From Dicyema japonicum (Eukaryota; Dicyemida; Rhombozoa; Dicyemidae), in NCBI GenBank assembly GCA_011109175.1, contig RDEW01000006.1, forward strand, positions 483,668-547,667: 64,000 nucleotides of DNA, in the 5' to 3' direction. The notes beneath the pieces were generated by a model. That model had not been told where the DNA came from and made no database searches. It saw only the letters and a list, made by a program, of their open reading frames with translations. Both the position numbers and the translations under genes were made by a program. Positions 46,290 through 57,928 of this stretch are shown here, one piece after another (the first letter of the stretch is position 1; every line of letters begins with the position of its first letter).

Positions 46290-48849
46290 TTATTCTGGGA
46301 CTTTGAAGTAATTGACTAATTTGGTGAATATTGGAGGCGTTTCAGTCAATCCAAATCTATTAAAGAAAGCATTGAATATCGCCGGAAGGAAGCAGTTAGT
46401 GACAAATTCAATATTTCTATTAACACTCTAACTAACTCAGCAGAACTAATACCTGATTTTCTGAACTACTTCGACGATGTCTGTGTAGCATTTGCAGCTG
46501 AGTCATCAAAACATCGGCCATAATCTGTAGAACTGTCGATTGGCAGTTCTCCACAGGAAGAGATAAGACAGCACGCAGAAACCGACTATTCCTCTGAATC
46601 AGAGACCACTGCCACTGAGTCACTGACAACGAACTCCCTGCAATTACAAAAATTCATGCCTTCAATAAACGACCTTATATTGGGCATTTCCTTAATATAT
46701 TTGTCAGTAAACTTTACACACGTGGCAGCATTCGAGAAGGTGATAAACTTACCAGAATCCTGAAATGAGTTAAAAAGAGTACATGATTGATAGATTCAGT
46801 CGACTGAATGTGAAGTCTCGAACATTTAACCAGATACTGGACCATCGGTTCTATAATGTTTTCCACATAATCGGCTGTTATATCATATCCAAACCGGGAG
46901 AACTATGGTAAACTAAACGAATAACAGCGGTAGAGTTTTCCTTCATTTTGTTCAAACAGGTAATCACAGTGAAGATGTCTTTTGAGTCGTCGAAGATGTG
47001 CCAAAAAAGAATATTGGCCAGGGAGATGAACTCTTTACTCATCCAAACCACTCCGCCTGAAGTAGAATGCTAAATTAAACTTGGAAAGGCTCTCGAGTCT
47101 TTAGAGAACACTTTTCTGAACTCAATGTAGCTAGAGATTATGAAAAAGTAGCAGTTCTCTATCAATGCTGTAATGAAGCTAATAAAGTCGTTTTTCAATC
47201 TGACTGAGCGAACCACAGACTTTAATTCCCTTGACTTGGCAGTAAAGAATATCCTCAATGCCTGACTATTGAGACAAACCAACCAAATAAGTGACTTTCA
47301 GGTCAATCATACACCCTATGAGACCGCACAAGTCGGAAATGGCAACTCTCACTGGTCTGTCCAGAATGCATTGCAATTCGTAGGACACTTGTTCGACCAG
47401 CTCAGTCTTCATTCTAGAGTGAAGGGAAAACCAAACTTGGAGTACTTTTGTGACTCCTCTGACTTTAGGGACTTTGACAGGGATTCGTCTACATGCTATA
47501 AGAAAGCATACTCGAGTCAATCAGTGTGGTAGCCAAAACATAGTCATGACAGAGCAAAGCAATCTCAAACCTACTACAAAATTCAGCAAATTCTCCATTT
47601 TCTGAAATAATATATTTAAACTACCACCTGAACTACAGTTCTTGCACGTGGCTTCTGGGTTTAGCAAACTTTCCCATCGTTTCTGTCAAATTAGATGAAA
47701 GCATGCCTTCTTGGAAGCCGAATCTGCCAGAAAACAAAAGAAACGGTCGTCAATTCTAAGTTTGAAAAAGTTTCCATCTTCCATCCCAATCCATTCAACT
47801 AGCCCACGTGGACTCATATTTTTGAAAAAGAACTTGTCCACACTGACTCACTAACACATCATTACTTTCTCTCAGCAAGAATGAGATATTCTGAAAGTAA
47901 ATACAATCTGACTGTCCTAAGTCTATCTCGGGAGGCTGAATTGACCTCTTCCAAGTCATCGTAGTAATCCACCGCTAAATCAATGTCCATTTCCTGGGAT
48001 CAAAATATGAAGGTGACAGGTAAATCCTCCACTGATGACAGGAGGGATTCCAAGTCCGTCTTTTGTATGAATTTCCCAATCTGTAGCTGTGTCCTCTTTA
48101 TATTGTCAAACAGAGCTCTCTGAATTGTTAAAATACAGGCACAGTCTGGTCGTCCGTGTCTGCTGTGAAACAGTACGAAGAATCCGAGGATTTAGAGTAG
48201 AATTCGATGACAAGCTGTTCGGAGTCATCGTGTAAACAACATCGTGTGATAATGTCCGACAGATTATAGAACTTGCTATAGATTACGTCAGAGTCGTTCC
48301 TGAAAATAGTAAAACCTCAAAGTACACTGAGCATAGAATTATCAAGTCTTCAGTCAAGATGGCGTACATCAATTCAGCATTATTTCTGAGAGTTACCTGA
48401 AATACGACGGTCCTCCCCCTCAGCTCGTTGTACCCCTAAACTTTACTTTCTAAATGTACGAGAGGAAGATTTTGAACATAGTCAATCAGATAGAGAGCAT
48501 TGTCCCCGTTTTTGACATTTTTTACTGCACTTATTGTGTCGTTCTTTAATCCGATGATGCTCATTATGCTCTTTATGGAGTTATTCTGTTCGTCAAAGAC
48601 AGCGTTGAGTTGAGAGAGTTTGCTTTCCAGGGCTGTTTATGAGAAAAAATGAAACCATGGATTTCTTTGTAGGAATTTACGATGAGATTGAAGTTTAGAA
48701 ACACGCAGCTTTCGATTTCCTTGGCATACTGTTCATTCAGTTCGGAGATTCTTTTTCGATATTGCACAATTTCTGCTTCAGTACATTGTTTAAGAAGGTT
48801 TACTTGAATTTATTTACATTTTTATACTTTCATTTAATTTTTCATTCAT
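46290..48849 (-). CDS. EXOC8: Exocyst complex subunit EXOC8 (Exo84-like)
   Basis: Tethering subunit for exocytic vesicles. The C-terminal half carries SQALRIFFTAKSRELKSVVR, VRLKNDFISFITALIENCYF, VWMSKEFISLANILFWHIFD and the end NRNIEFVTNCFLPAIFNAFF, following the EXOC8 order (QA..LFL..R...RQL..E; VFF.SL...; FV.WA...M). The N-terminal half is a coiled coil (QYRKRISELNEQYAKEIESC, ALESKLSQLNAVFDEQNNSI) and a beta-rich part that may be the PH domain (ELRGRTVVFQ, DVIYSKFYNLSDII). A 23-nt intron near 48643 joins KEIH to ALESK. The span minus about 20 micro-introns fits about 690-700 aa. Other CATCHR proteins are possible but fit less well. Stop at 46290, start ATG 48849. Confidence 0.68.
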
Positions 48850-49430
48850 TATGGCTTATAAACGCCTTTAAACCACAATTAAATTAAATAATCTCAGTTT
48901 GAAATTCTTAGTTTTATTTAAATAAAATAAATTTAAATATAATTTATTAAATTTTTAAAAACTATATTTGTCAATTCAGACGTTTCTATTCCATTTTTTC
49001 TAAAAGAATATCTTCCCCAAATTTCAAAAAATCCTCTTCTACCATGGGGTCTAAGAAATTTGATCTTAAAACAAAATAATTATAATTCTCAACATTGTTC
49101 ATTATTATTGGGTTCGTTTCTTTATTTCAGCATTTGGCATTATTAAAGCTTTAGACTTTAAGATTGCATCGGTGATTATGGCCCTCGGTTTCTAATTTAT
49201 CAACTCAAGACTTTAATTTTTTAATAATTTTATGTTTTATAATAGGCACACACCATTTGTCTACACATGTTTGTCTACACAAATGGTTGTTCTAAAAGTA
49301 AAATTTGCTTCATTCAATAAACTATTTTTCTTTTCTAATGATTCAATTTTTTTTTCAAGTGAAAGTTTTATACATATTTGAGGGGCTAGAACAACTAAAT
49401 CATAGGTAACCAAGAAGTGAAATTAGTTAA
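48850..49430. other. AT-rich intergenic stretch
   Basis: Strongly AT-rich with no coding frame. Contains an inverted-like pair ACACATGTTTGTCTACAC / TTGTCTACAC near 49255-49285, too short to assign. Confidence 0.4.
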
Positions 49431-49680
49431 TCAAGTAATCTCGGCCTCACTAACTTGTAGGAGGCCAGCAGCTATTAAATAGGACTCAGTAAATGTCGGT
49501 CGATCCCATAGATCGGTCAGTCCTGGCATTGTATACGAACGTTGTGGTAATTTATGACATTCAAATTGGTGATTTGCTGTCAACACGTAGAGGTTGCAAA
49601 AGGGACAGAGGACACTAAACGTAGGTAGAGAGGGGTGGTCCCACATTGTAGACGAGCGAGGTTCACCCAGACGTCCCTCG
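49431..49680 (-). pseudogene. LINE polymerase C-terminal relic
   Basis: SVLCPFCNLYVLTANHQFEC then HKLPQRSYTMPGLTDLWDRP and FTESYLIAAGLL: a Cys/His-containing block followed by LxDLWxRP...FL..AGLL, the usual end of several non-LTR polymerases. Only about 75 codons remain. Confidence 0.5.
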
Positions 49681-49979
49681 GAAAAGAGATTCTGATTGGT
49701 CTATTGGAGGAGGGGCCAGCAGCTATTTCCTGTGATCAGAAAAAAACTATATAATAAATTTATATTATAACGTTTTAAATTAAAATTTAAATGAATTATT
49801 TTTTTAAAAGTTGATGGTTAGGAAAACTGGTGGTTAGGAGGAGATGTCATATATAAATTTGTTAACTTTTCATTTTTTGGTTGTTTAGTATAAAAAAATT
49901 ACGAAAAATTCCGTTGCCATAACATACTTTTTGCAAATAAAATCAAAAAACTGTCATCATAACTAAGGGCCGTCTTGTA

Positions 49980-52560
49980 GAGAATATTGAAGATAGAAAC
50001 CAATTAGAAGTGAGAAGTGTGTCTTCACGAGTACAATGGAACTAGATCTCCTGTGGGAAATGTTCCTGCTCATTTGCTGTCCCTCAAATCATTAATCACT
50101 GAAATTCGATCAGGTGACAGAATCAAGTGGATCTCAATGGTTGTCAACGAAAAGGAGATTCGGGAGAATCCCTCGGAGTGGATGGAGTGCGCATATGAGA
50201 ATTTGACAAAGAAGCAATCAGTAAAAAGCTTTTGGAAGGAAAACGTGGAGAAGAGAATTGCCAAATTCAAAGAAAATTGTGCCTAAGTCAATGAGTTTAC
50301 TGGGAAACGAATAACAGGAGCAGAGGAGTTACTGTTAGATATGACAGTTGAGTTTGTTGAGAATATTATTCACTATTCGCCGAATTGGAAAAGCTCTGGC
50401 TGTGATGGAGTATATGGATTTTTTGTCAAGAAATTTGATTCTCTTCATAGTTATCTGAGTGAGAGATTATCAAGATGAGTGGTGAATATTGCCGGAAGAA
50501 TGGTTCTATACAGGGATTACGTACCTTATTCCGAAAAAGAGAAGACTGCTGTTCTCCGAATGACTTACGACCAATTACATGCATGCCTATATTGTACAAA
50601 CTTGTCACAAAATGTGTTAATACAAAACTTACAGATTATATCGAAGGGTTCAATCTTATCTCGGATAATCAGCTTGGAGCAAGAAGGCATTGCCAAGGTG
50701 CAAAGTAGCAGACTTCAATAAATCATTAATGCTGAACATGGAAACAGCTTATTCACAACATGGATTGATGTGAAGAAGGCTTTCGATTATGTCAATCATG
50801 AATTTTTGTGTCGGGGTCTTGATAGCTCTGGAGTTCCTGAATGGATTGTGAAGTTTATCAAGAATCTAATAGGCTAGTGGAATGTTATTTGAACCTTAAC
50901 AAAAAAAATTGGAAAGATCAAACTCGGGAGAGGAATCTTGCAAGGAGACCCACTCTCTCCCCAGCTGTTTACTCTGGTAATGGACCCCCCGAATATTAAA
51001 TGATAAATTCTCGAAGATATGTATTGATCAGAGTGATCCGTCTATTGTGACATATGCGACTAACCATTTTCTTTTTATTGACGACCTGAGAATAATTTCC
51101 GAATATGAAGATACTATTCTAAAAATGATGGAGGATGTTGATGAATATCTGGGTGTTGTTTGCCCTAAAAGAAATTGTGAAAAGTCTGCAACTAATCTGA
51201 AATGTGCCAAAGATGCAAGTTATCTGGATGGTTGTGAGGTATATCGCTATCTTGGAGTGCTAGAAGATAAAGGGAGTAAGGTTATGAAAGACAAGGTTAT
51301 GGAAAAAATTGCTGAAAATGTGAAGATAAAAGGATAGAGATGCTGGCGAATTCGAAATTAAACGTTGTAAAGTTGTTTAAAGCGATAAATGAATACGCAC
51401 TTTCGCTATATAATTTTTATATTGGGCTTTACTACATTAAACCACTTGAATTCGAAACGATTGATCTAGAAATCCGGCAAATATTCTATAACTTACGAGT
51501 GCACTTAAAACCTGATAAAAATATCTCAGCTGGAATAGTTTTGGACGTTGATTAACCTCAATTTCTGATAAGAGTGAATGCATGTTATTTCAATTTTTGA
51601 CCGACCTTGAGAAGAAATCTTCCATGTGTCTTCGAAGGGCAGGAATCTTGCGGGTCTTAAAACAAAGGAAAACACATATGACCACTATCGCAAGATTTAT
51701 TGCACTCAAATACAATGTGGATGACCTATCTAACTTGAACACTGACATTATAGAGGAACATCAAAAGAAGAATTATTTGGAGAAGACTAATCAGAAATTG
51801 CTTCATTAAGAATATTTAAGTGTTTTGAAAATACGAATGTCGAATGGATCAACAGAATGGCTTACTGGGGGAAACAATAGTCCAAGGTCGGAAGCAATGT
51901 ACTGCATGATACAGGATCGGAATCTGTTCTTTGAAGAGATGAAAGCAAATTGCAGTCATTGTGGTATGGCCAAAAAGAGTGTGGATCACCTGGCTACACG
52001 ATGTACCAGGATGCTTAGTGTATATGGCGACATAACGAAGTTGTAAGATGCAACTATGTCGTCAATTTGGAATAAAAGAACCAAGAGGGTAAAGACGCAT
52101 ACAGTCCAATCGATTGCGTCAAACAGTAAAGTTGAATTACGAGTCGATACAACACTACAAACGGATATACAAGTTAAAAATAACAAACCTGATATTTTCA
52201 TACACGATAAATCTAAAAACGAAATAATCCTAAAGAAGTAGGGATCACTCCCCAAGAATTGCTAAAACATGTTGAAGTGGAAAAACTCCACAAATACGAC
52301 CTTCTGGCAGAGAACTAGCACAAATTCACAAGGCCAAGGTGACAATAATTCCGATTGTTTTGACATGGGATGGAGTAGTAACAAAGTACTACAAGTCCTA
52401 TATGGAAAGACTCAACGTGGATGTCTCTACAAGGGCGTACATCCAATCAATGACGATTAAAAAAACTTTAGAGAGCATGATAATCGAGCATAGACATGGG
52501 CTGAAATTGATAACTATGATGAGGTTACAAGAGTGACTAATCATCTTATCTCAGAAGGCT
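49980..52560 (+). mobile_element. R2-like LINE with CCHC finger and restriction-like endonuclease, decayed
   Basis: Read through several frame breaks. RT: PNWKSSGCDGVYGFFVKKFD (50.39 kb), KEKTAVLRMTYDQL in one frame beside the true LRPITCMPILYKLVTKCVN, SDNQLGARRHCQGAK, GRGILQGDPLSPQLFTLVMD (50.93 kb), FLFIDDLRIISEYED as the catalytic YxDD block with FIDD (51.07 kb). C-terminus: ANCSHCGMAKKSVDHLATRC, a CCHC finger (51.95 kb), then NNKPDIFIHDKSKNEIILKK and EVGITPQELLKHVEVEKLHK, the PD...D core of the restriction-like endonuclease. Finger plus endonuclease after the RT is the R2/RLE layout, unlike the other LINEs here. Many stops, so inactive. The 5' limit is uncertain. Confidence 0.78.
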
Positions 52561-52689
52561 CTGAACTCGGAGGTGGCGTCGAAGAGGACCAAGAGAAACA
52601 GCTGTCTTGTCTAGTGATTTGTTTTCTCAAGTGGTATACGAGGGGAACAGTGAGGGTGATACAAAGGGCCAAAGAAAGAATTCAGCTTG

Positions 52690-53600
52690 CATAGTGTTAA
52701 TTAATTACAATTGATTTTTTTTAATTTTAAATGTTTTTGGCATTGACGAATATCTCTGTGGTTCTTGTGGTTCCGATATAATATAGCCATTTTTGTAGAG
52801 GTGCAGTACTAACCTCCACATGGGCAGGACACATATTTTAAAAAGAACAGTTATGCTAATTAATGAAGAGGTCAAAATCATCAGGAATGTTATTAGTCTC
52901 TTTTTCTTCTTTGGCTGCCTAAGTCGCATTAGACAATCCTGTTCCGCAGTGTTTTGTTACTGATAAGATACCACTCGTCAAACTAGGAGGCAACGTAGAT
53001 GCATTGAACTTTTAGCCGGAATGGACAGCAACGAATTACAAGGATAAGCATCTGAATTTTGATCGTCAAACTACGACATCCTATAAAAATTCTAATTGTT
53101 GTTGTTAACGAATCATCATTGGTGGTGAAAGTTCATAAAATTCCCTATAATCCACCATTGCGATGTCTCCCGTGTGATTTATAAACCTTTAAAACGACAC
53201 GGTCCCACATTAGAAAAATATCTTCATTAGAAAATGAATCAAGACATTGCCCCTGTCTTTTTTAGACAATTTTTATTGTGTTTTCTTTTACTTCATTCCA
53301 TGCGTGACATACTATAATGATGGTCTTCCGTAAATTCACGAAAAATTCATTTATCAACTCAATGGCATATAATCCAAAAAGCTTTTCACCAAATACCTTA
53401 CCCTTTGAAATAATGATATCTTCAGTAATAAAACAACCGAAAACCAAATTTATTCCAAAGTAAGGAGTTATTTTGAGGATATTTAAACATGTCTGCCTAT
53501 GCGGCCTGGACACTTCCGATGTATCCACACTCCATTTAGTTATCTTCTATCGTTGGTTGAATTTTGTCCTAGTGGTGGATCCATGAATCCTGCCCTTATA
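52690..53600. other. Intergenic with unidentified minus-strand frames
   Basis: Minus frame 52929-52705 (MRLRQPKKKKRLITFLMILT, one hydrophobic stretch) and minus frame 53528-53262 (ITPYFGINLVFGCFITEDII; FVNLRKTIIIVCHAWNEVKE). The latter ends in AWNEVKENTIKIVLKKTG, which resembles the C-terminus of pogo/jerky-like DDE_1 transposases; too little to be sure. Confidence 0.3.
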
Positions 53601-53694
53601 TCCAGAGCGTAGTAGGTACAAAGTTAGTAAGCCCATCTCCAGTTAGTTCTCCCTTAGTAGGTCCCTTCCCCAGTATGTTCTTTCCACAGTAGTC

Positions 53695-53885
53695 CCAAGC
53701 CGCCTTCTAGGGACCAATAATGTGGTTAACAAAGTCTTGCGTAGAACCCAATTCGAATGTAGGGAACATTTGGTATGGTACCCCCCGGTAGGTCCCAACT
53801 CTAGTATGTACATCTACGATAGGGATCAAAGTCCGGAGGATGACAAAGTTCCGTGAGAAAGACCCGGGTTCGAATGTAGGATTCA
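53695..53885 (+). repeat. Tandem pair of tRNA-like repeats
   Basis: Two copies about 120 bp apart: AGGGACCAATAATGTGGTTA ... CCCAATTCGAATGTAGGGAA, and AGGGATCAAAGTCCGGAGGA ... CCGGGTTCGAATGTAGGATT. Both carry a B-box-like TTCGAATGTAGG. No acceptor stem pairs, so these are not tRNA genes. Confidence 0.5.
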
Positions 53886-53954
53886 ATTGTTGTGGGTAGC
53901 AGGTCCAACTTGGAGAATATACAGAGATTTTGACCCTTCGTCTACTGCGCTTTC

Positions 53955-54250
53955 AATAGGTTTCTTCGTAATTGTGAATAATCCTTCCGACTTGTGATAT
54001 GCTTCTCCACAGTATAATGGGTTCCTTCGTAATTGTGAACATATCCTTCCGATTTGTGACATGTTTCTCCACCATGTAATGGGTTCCTTCGTTTGTAATA
54101 TGGCCCTTGTAATGTGTATCTTCGGATCGACTTGCAAAATGGCCCTTGTGATGTGTATCCTCACATGAAAGCAGCACCAATGTCCGTCTTGTAATGTGTA
54201 TCTTCAGATCGTTTTGTAATATGGCCTTGATTGTGTATCTTGGCATTGAA
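53955..54250. repeat. Compound tandem repeat (61-62 bp unit, then shorter units)
   Basis: Unit starts TTCCTTCGTAATTGTGAA at about 53961, 54022 and 54084 (spacing 61 and 62). It passes into shorter units built on AATATGGCCCTTGTAATGTG and TATCTTCGGATCGA. The minus-strand open frames here (HITRAILQ repeats) come from the repeat and show no real domain. Confidence 0.75.
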
Positions 54251-54977
54251 ACTCTTTCGACTTGCGAAAACGTAAGTAGCGTCAATGGTCGTGGCACCAG
54301 CACCAATGGTCTTGAACCAGCACCGACGACCAATTCAACTGATTACATTTAACTGTGACGCCATGTATTATTGTTATTTCTATGTGGCTAATTGGTTGAA
54401 AATTGGATCATGCAATGTATACCAATAGTATTTGGGGATTTTTCCTTGACTAAAGTTTGAAATCCGGAACGGCAACCAAACACGTCTGTGTACACACCAA
54501 TTAAATTATTCCAATTGATGCCATGTACTTCAAAAAATCTGTCAAGTTTATCATTTGGATAGCAAAAAATTGGAACATTGGATCATTTACCTTCAGAAGT
54601 TATAAGAGTGAATCCATATTTGATATATGTAGTTTTATTCATTAAATTATTTAAACAAGACATTCCTACAAGGATAAATATGAGCACGTTCTTTTTAAAA
54701 TTTGATTTAAAATAATTTAAAAAAAATAATAAAAGTAGACTAATATAAATTACTAATATAAATTAATCCGCGGTCCAAAAACACTGCACTAGACGAACTC
54801 CAAATATCTGCGCACTTTCGTCCCAGTTATGTCCCTCCTGCATGTTCACTTAAAGCTCGTTCGAGTGAACCACAGAAACTAAATCTATGCTCTTAGCGGT
54901 ATCAATGATCTCAATAACTTGACAAATCAAATATATTCTTAAAAATAGAAACAAAAAAGTAAACAACCAAAAAGGCG

Positions 54978-55438
54978 TTAATTAGCAACAGTGGCTTCTG
55001 TGTATTTCTCAGAGGGGACATTGGCCGTTTTCTTTATAATATCCTTCCTGTAGTTGTCCATTTTTGGTTTGGTTATCATAAGCTAAAAAATTGGCAAAAA
55101 GAGTACATTGGATGGATGAATCCCAATGTTGACTGAGACCCCATTAACCTTCGACCGTTGAATCCTTTCTAGATAGACCATAAACTTCTTCCGGCAGACA
55201 CGGACAACCTTAACATTTTCAGTCCCTCGGTGACGTCCACGGAGAATCTTAAGTATTAAATGAGAACTACCTTGACTTCATCATCCTTGCGAATGGGCAA
55301 GGATTTCTTCCTGAATTGGGAACGAAGTCCTCTTTCCAAACAGGAGCTCATCAACTTATGTCTGATATGATCAGGAGCTTGAAAGTGACGTCTCCTCGAC
55401 TTTCTTCTTGACGAACTCACCAATGGATTAAGTTTCAT
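54978..55438 (-). CDS. RPL26: Large-subunit ribosomal protein eL/uL24 family (RPL26)
   Basis: Cytosolic 60S protein near the exit tunnel. [88 protein letters not shown] and [13 protein letters not shown] give the full KOW protein. Introns at 55248-55270 (23 nt) and 55083-55106 (24 nt); spliced length 414 nt, 137 aa (human 145). The C-terminal acidic tail is slightly short. Because ribosomal proteins are so conserved, this gene gives very firm proof of 23-24 nt introns. Confidence 0.95.
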
Positions 55439-55849
55439 TTATCTAAAATAAGGACCACAAAACAAACGACAACGATATTTTAAATGATTAATTTAAAATA
55501 TTTAATTAATTATTAAAAAAATTTTAATAATAATTAAATTATTGTTCTTGTTGTTTTGGACATGGTGGTTTCTTTAAGAAGAGAAAAAAAATTTGTGTTA
55601 TTTTACCTATCTACTAAAATTACTAAAAGAAAAAACAAAAGAATCGCAGAGAATATTGTCGATGACTTGCCCAAGACGCAAGAAGTTGTCAATGTTGACC
55701 TTAAAGACATCTTTTATCTCTGCAATGTCTAGTTGACAAAGTTCACACTGTGGACAGGAACAATGGGATGTGAAAGTCGTGAGTATGTAAAATCCAGATT
55801 CCTTGTGCTGTTTGTTCTTTGATTACTAGTGAAATGAACGGGAAGAAGC

Positions 55850-56435
55850 AATTTGACTAAGAATTACGTAATTCTTTATGGTCATATGGCTTTAAAAATT
55901 CAAAGAGGGGAGAATTCGAGAGAGTGTTTTATATGTTCGCGATCAAATCAAGATTTATGAATCGAGAAAGAGATTAGAAGTGACTGGTGCTTCAAATTGA
56001 ATAGAAAGCGATTTTATAAAAATATAAATGGAGATAATATGACGGTCCTTAATTTCAATGAGGAGGTATGTCTTCCGTTTTGGAGTAACATTTGGAATAT
56101 GGTTGAGTGAAAAAAGATCAATTTTTTTATTAGCGAAAGAGTGACTGGATCAGAGAACTCTTTTGGTGATTTTACGAAGGAGGGAATCACTGAGACTATC
56201 AAGATGGTTCCAAGTACCTTATTCCAAAAATGGTTGTATGTGATTAACCCAAGGAGTTATGGCCAATCACTTGTATGCCGAATCTGTATAAATTATTGGC
56301 AAGGTGTGTGAAAAAATTATTATAATATATTGAATCATACGACTTGATAAGTGACAATCAACTTGGAAATCGAAGAATGTGTAAAGGGGCGAAGGAGCAA
56401 GCCATCGTGAAAAAATGCTTGAGTTAGAAGGCGTT
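55850..56435 (+). mobile_element. R2-like LINE fragment, second copy
   Basis: ELWPITCMPNLYKLLARCVK, then YIESYDLISDNQLGNRRMCK and GAKEQAI match LRPITCMPILYKLVTKCVN and YIEGFNLISDNQLGARRHCQ at 50.6 kb. The upstream part (about 56030-56200) is alignable only loosely. It stops before the RT catalytic blocks, so only a middle segment remains. Confidence 0.7.
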
Positions 56436-56687
56436 ATAAAATAATTATTTTTGACTGTTTTTTGTCAATAAATTCATGTATTTTAATTTTTTGAGAAAAT
56501 ATTTCAAATTTGTTGTAGTAGCTACTCTCTTACATTTGCATCACACGTCCTACCGCCAGAGACATCACTTCATCCTTAGGCAGAAGAGTTTTTATATTGG
56601 TAATCGTCAGGGGGAATTAACTTTTAAAAAATTTTAGTTCATATGACAATCAATATCGATAAATATTAAATGTAATAAAATATTTAA

Positions 56688-57185
56688 ATGATAATCATTT
56701 TATTTGGTGTTTCAGGTTGTGGCAAAACCACAGTTGGCAAGGAACTAGCAAATAAATTGAATTGGGAATTTTGTGATGCGGACGATTATCATTCCTCAAA
56801 TAATCGCGAAAAAATGAGGCAAGGAATTCCCTTAACAGACGAGGACAGATATGAATGGCTGATGGAATTAAGGGATATTTTGATAAAATGTGACAAAATG
56901 AACTCATCAATGATTCTTGCATGTTCAGCACTGAAAAGATCATATCGGAATTTGTTGAATGTGAATGATGAATGCTATTTTGTTCTGCTAAATGGGCCAT
57001 ACGAAGTGATCAGAGAGAGGATGGAAAATAGGAGGGATCACTTTTTCTGCAATAGTTTACTTCTCAGTCAAATGGAGACTATTGAGATAACGGGGGATGA
57101 GTATATCATTGTTGATATTAATTATAATGTACAAAGTCTGGTTGACCAAATTACCACCAAAATGAATTTAAAGCCATTTTTATAG
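56688..57185 (+). CDS. IDNK: Gluconokinase (6-phosphogluconate-forming)
   Basis: Phosphorylates D-gluconate, feeding the pentose phosphate pathway. Walker A GVSGCGKTTVGKELA at residues 7-21, then CDADDYHSSNNREKMRQGIP (substrate loop), LTDEDRYEWLMELRDIL, ACSALKRSYRNLL and the lid RRDHFFCNSLLLSQMETIE. 165 aa and no intron, about 20 residues shorter than usual, mainly in the region before the lid. It is one of the few intronless genes here, which could suggest retroposition or horizontal transfer, but base composition looks like its neighbours. Confidence 0.9.
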   Translation: MIIILFGVSGCGKTTVGKELANKLNWEFCDADDYHSSNNREKMRQGIPLTDEDRYEWLMELRDILIKCDKMNSSMILACSALKRSYRNLLNVNDECYFVLLNGPYEVIRERMENRRDHFFCNSLLLSQMETIEITGDEYIIVDINYNVQSLVDQITTKMNLKPFL

Positions 57186-57189
57186 TTGT

Positions 57190-57928
57190 TTTTTTAATAT
57201 GTTTTTCTGAGAATTTAAATAACAGATGTTCCATTTGAATTAAATAATATTCATATAAATTCCCAGTCATTACTGACCACTGCTACAACACTTGTAACTA
57301 ATTTTTTATATACAACCCCTGAGAAATATGTTTTATCTAATACCCCCAGTGGAGTGGGATGTGTTATAGGAACCCTTCCACTGAGATAGATAAATCTCTC
57401 AGGCATTGAACGTCTTCTGAGCTAGGTGGACCCATTGAATCAATAAGAATGATGCAATGACATTCTAAATAATTGAAGAGTGATGGATAACTCTAAAAAA
57501 GTTCTGAGTTTCTTCAGCACAATGTATTATTTTTGAAATAAAAAACCGCGCCTCAAAAACTATTAACGCTTGTGTTTCCCCTACCACCAAGAGTATTGAT
57601 TTCAACAAGTTTGCCGTATCGAACACGGACGGATCTAAATTTCCTTGCCCCGGGACCCAAGAAACCATTTTGTGAGCCGCCGTTCACACAGATGTTACCG
57701 TACAAATGAAATTGGACAGTCGGACAAGTAGCTGTGCATTTCCATCAACCACAAGACATGCTCCTCTCCGTCTTAATACGCCTTTAATTTCCCGACACAC
57801 ACAACATCCAATCGATTGATTTCCCTTTGTGTAATTATGCTTCTGCCAACCACCAATTTTTCCGTCGCTCAAAGATATGGGGGTAAATAAATACAATTAA
57901 GTACAAATATTAAGAAAATCAAAAATAA
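57190..57928. other. Intergenic with two unidentified minus-strand frames
   Basis: Frames 57896-57684 (SDGKIGGWQKHNYTKGNQSI, CVCREIKGVLRRRGACLVVD) and 57668-57465 (LLVVGETQALIVFEARFF) look moderately coding-like and lie just downstream of HAUS6, but no family is recognised. They could be a small gene with one intron near 57675. Confidence 0.3.

Noticed and set aside
53883-54333. C2H2 zinc-finger-like or HITRAILQ-repeat protein
   Set aside because: The repeated peptide follows the 61-62 bp and shorter DNA repeat units, has no regular Cys/His spacing, and the frame is not preserved between units.
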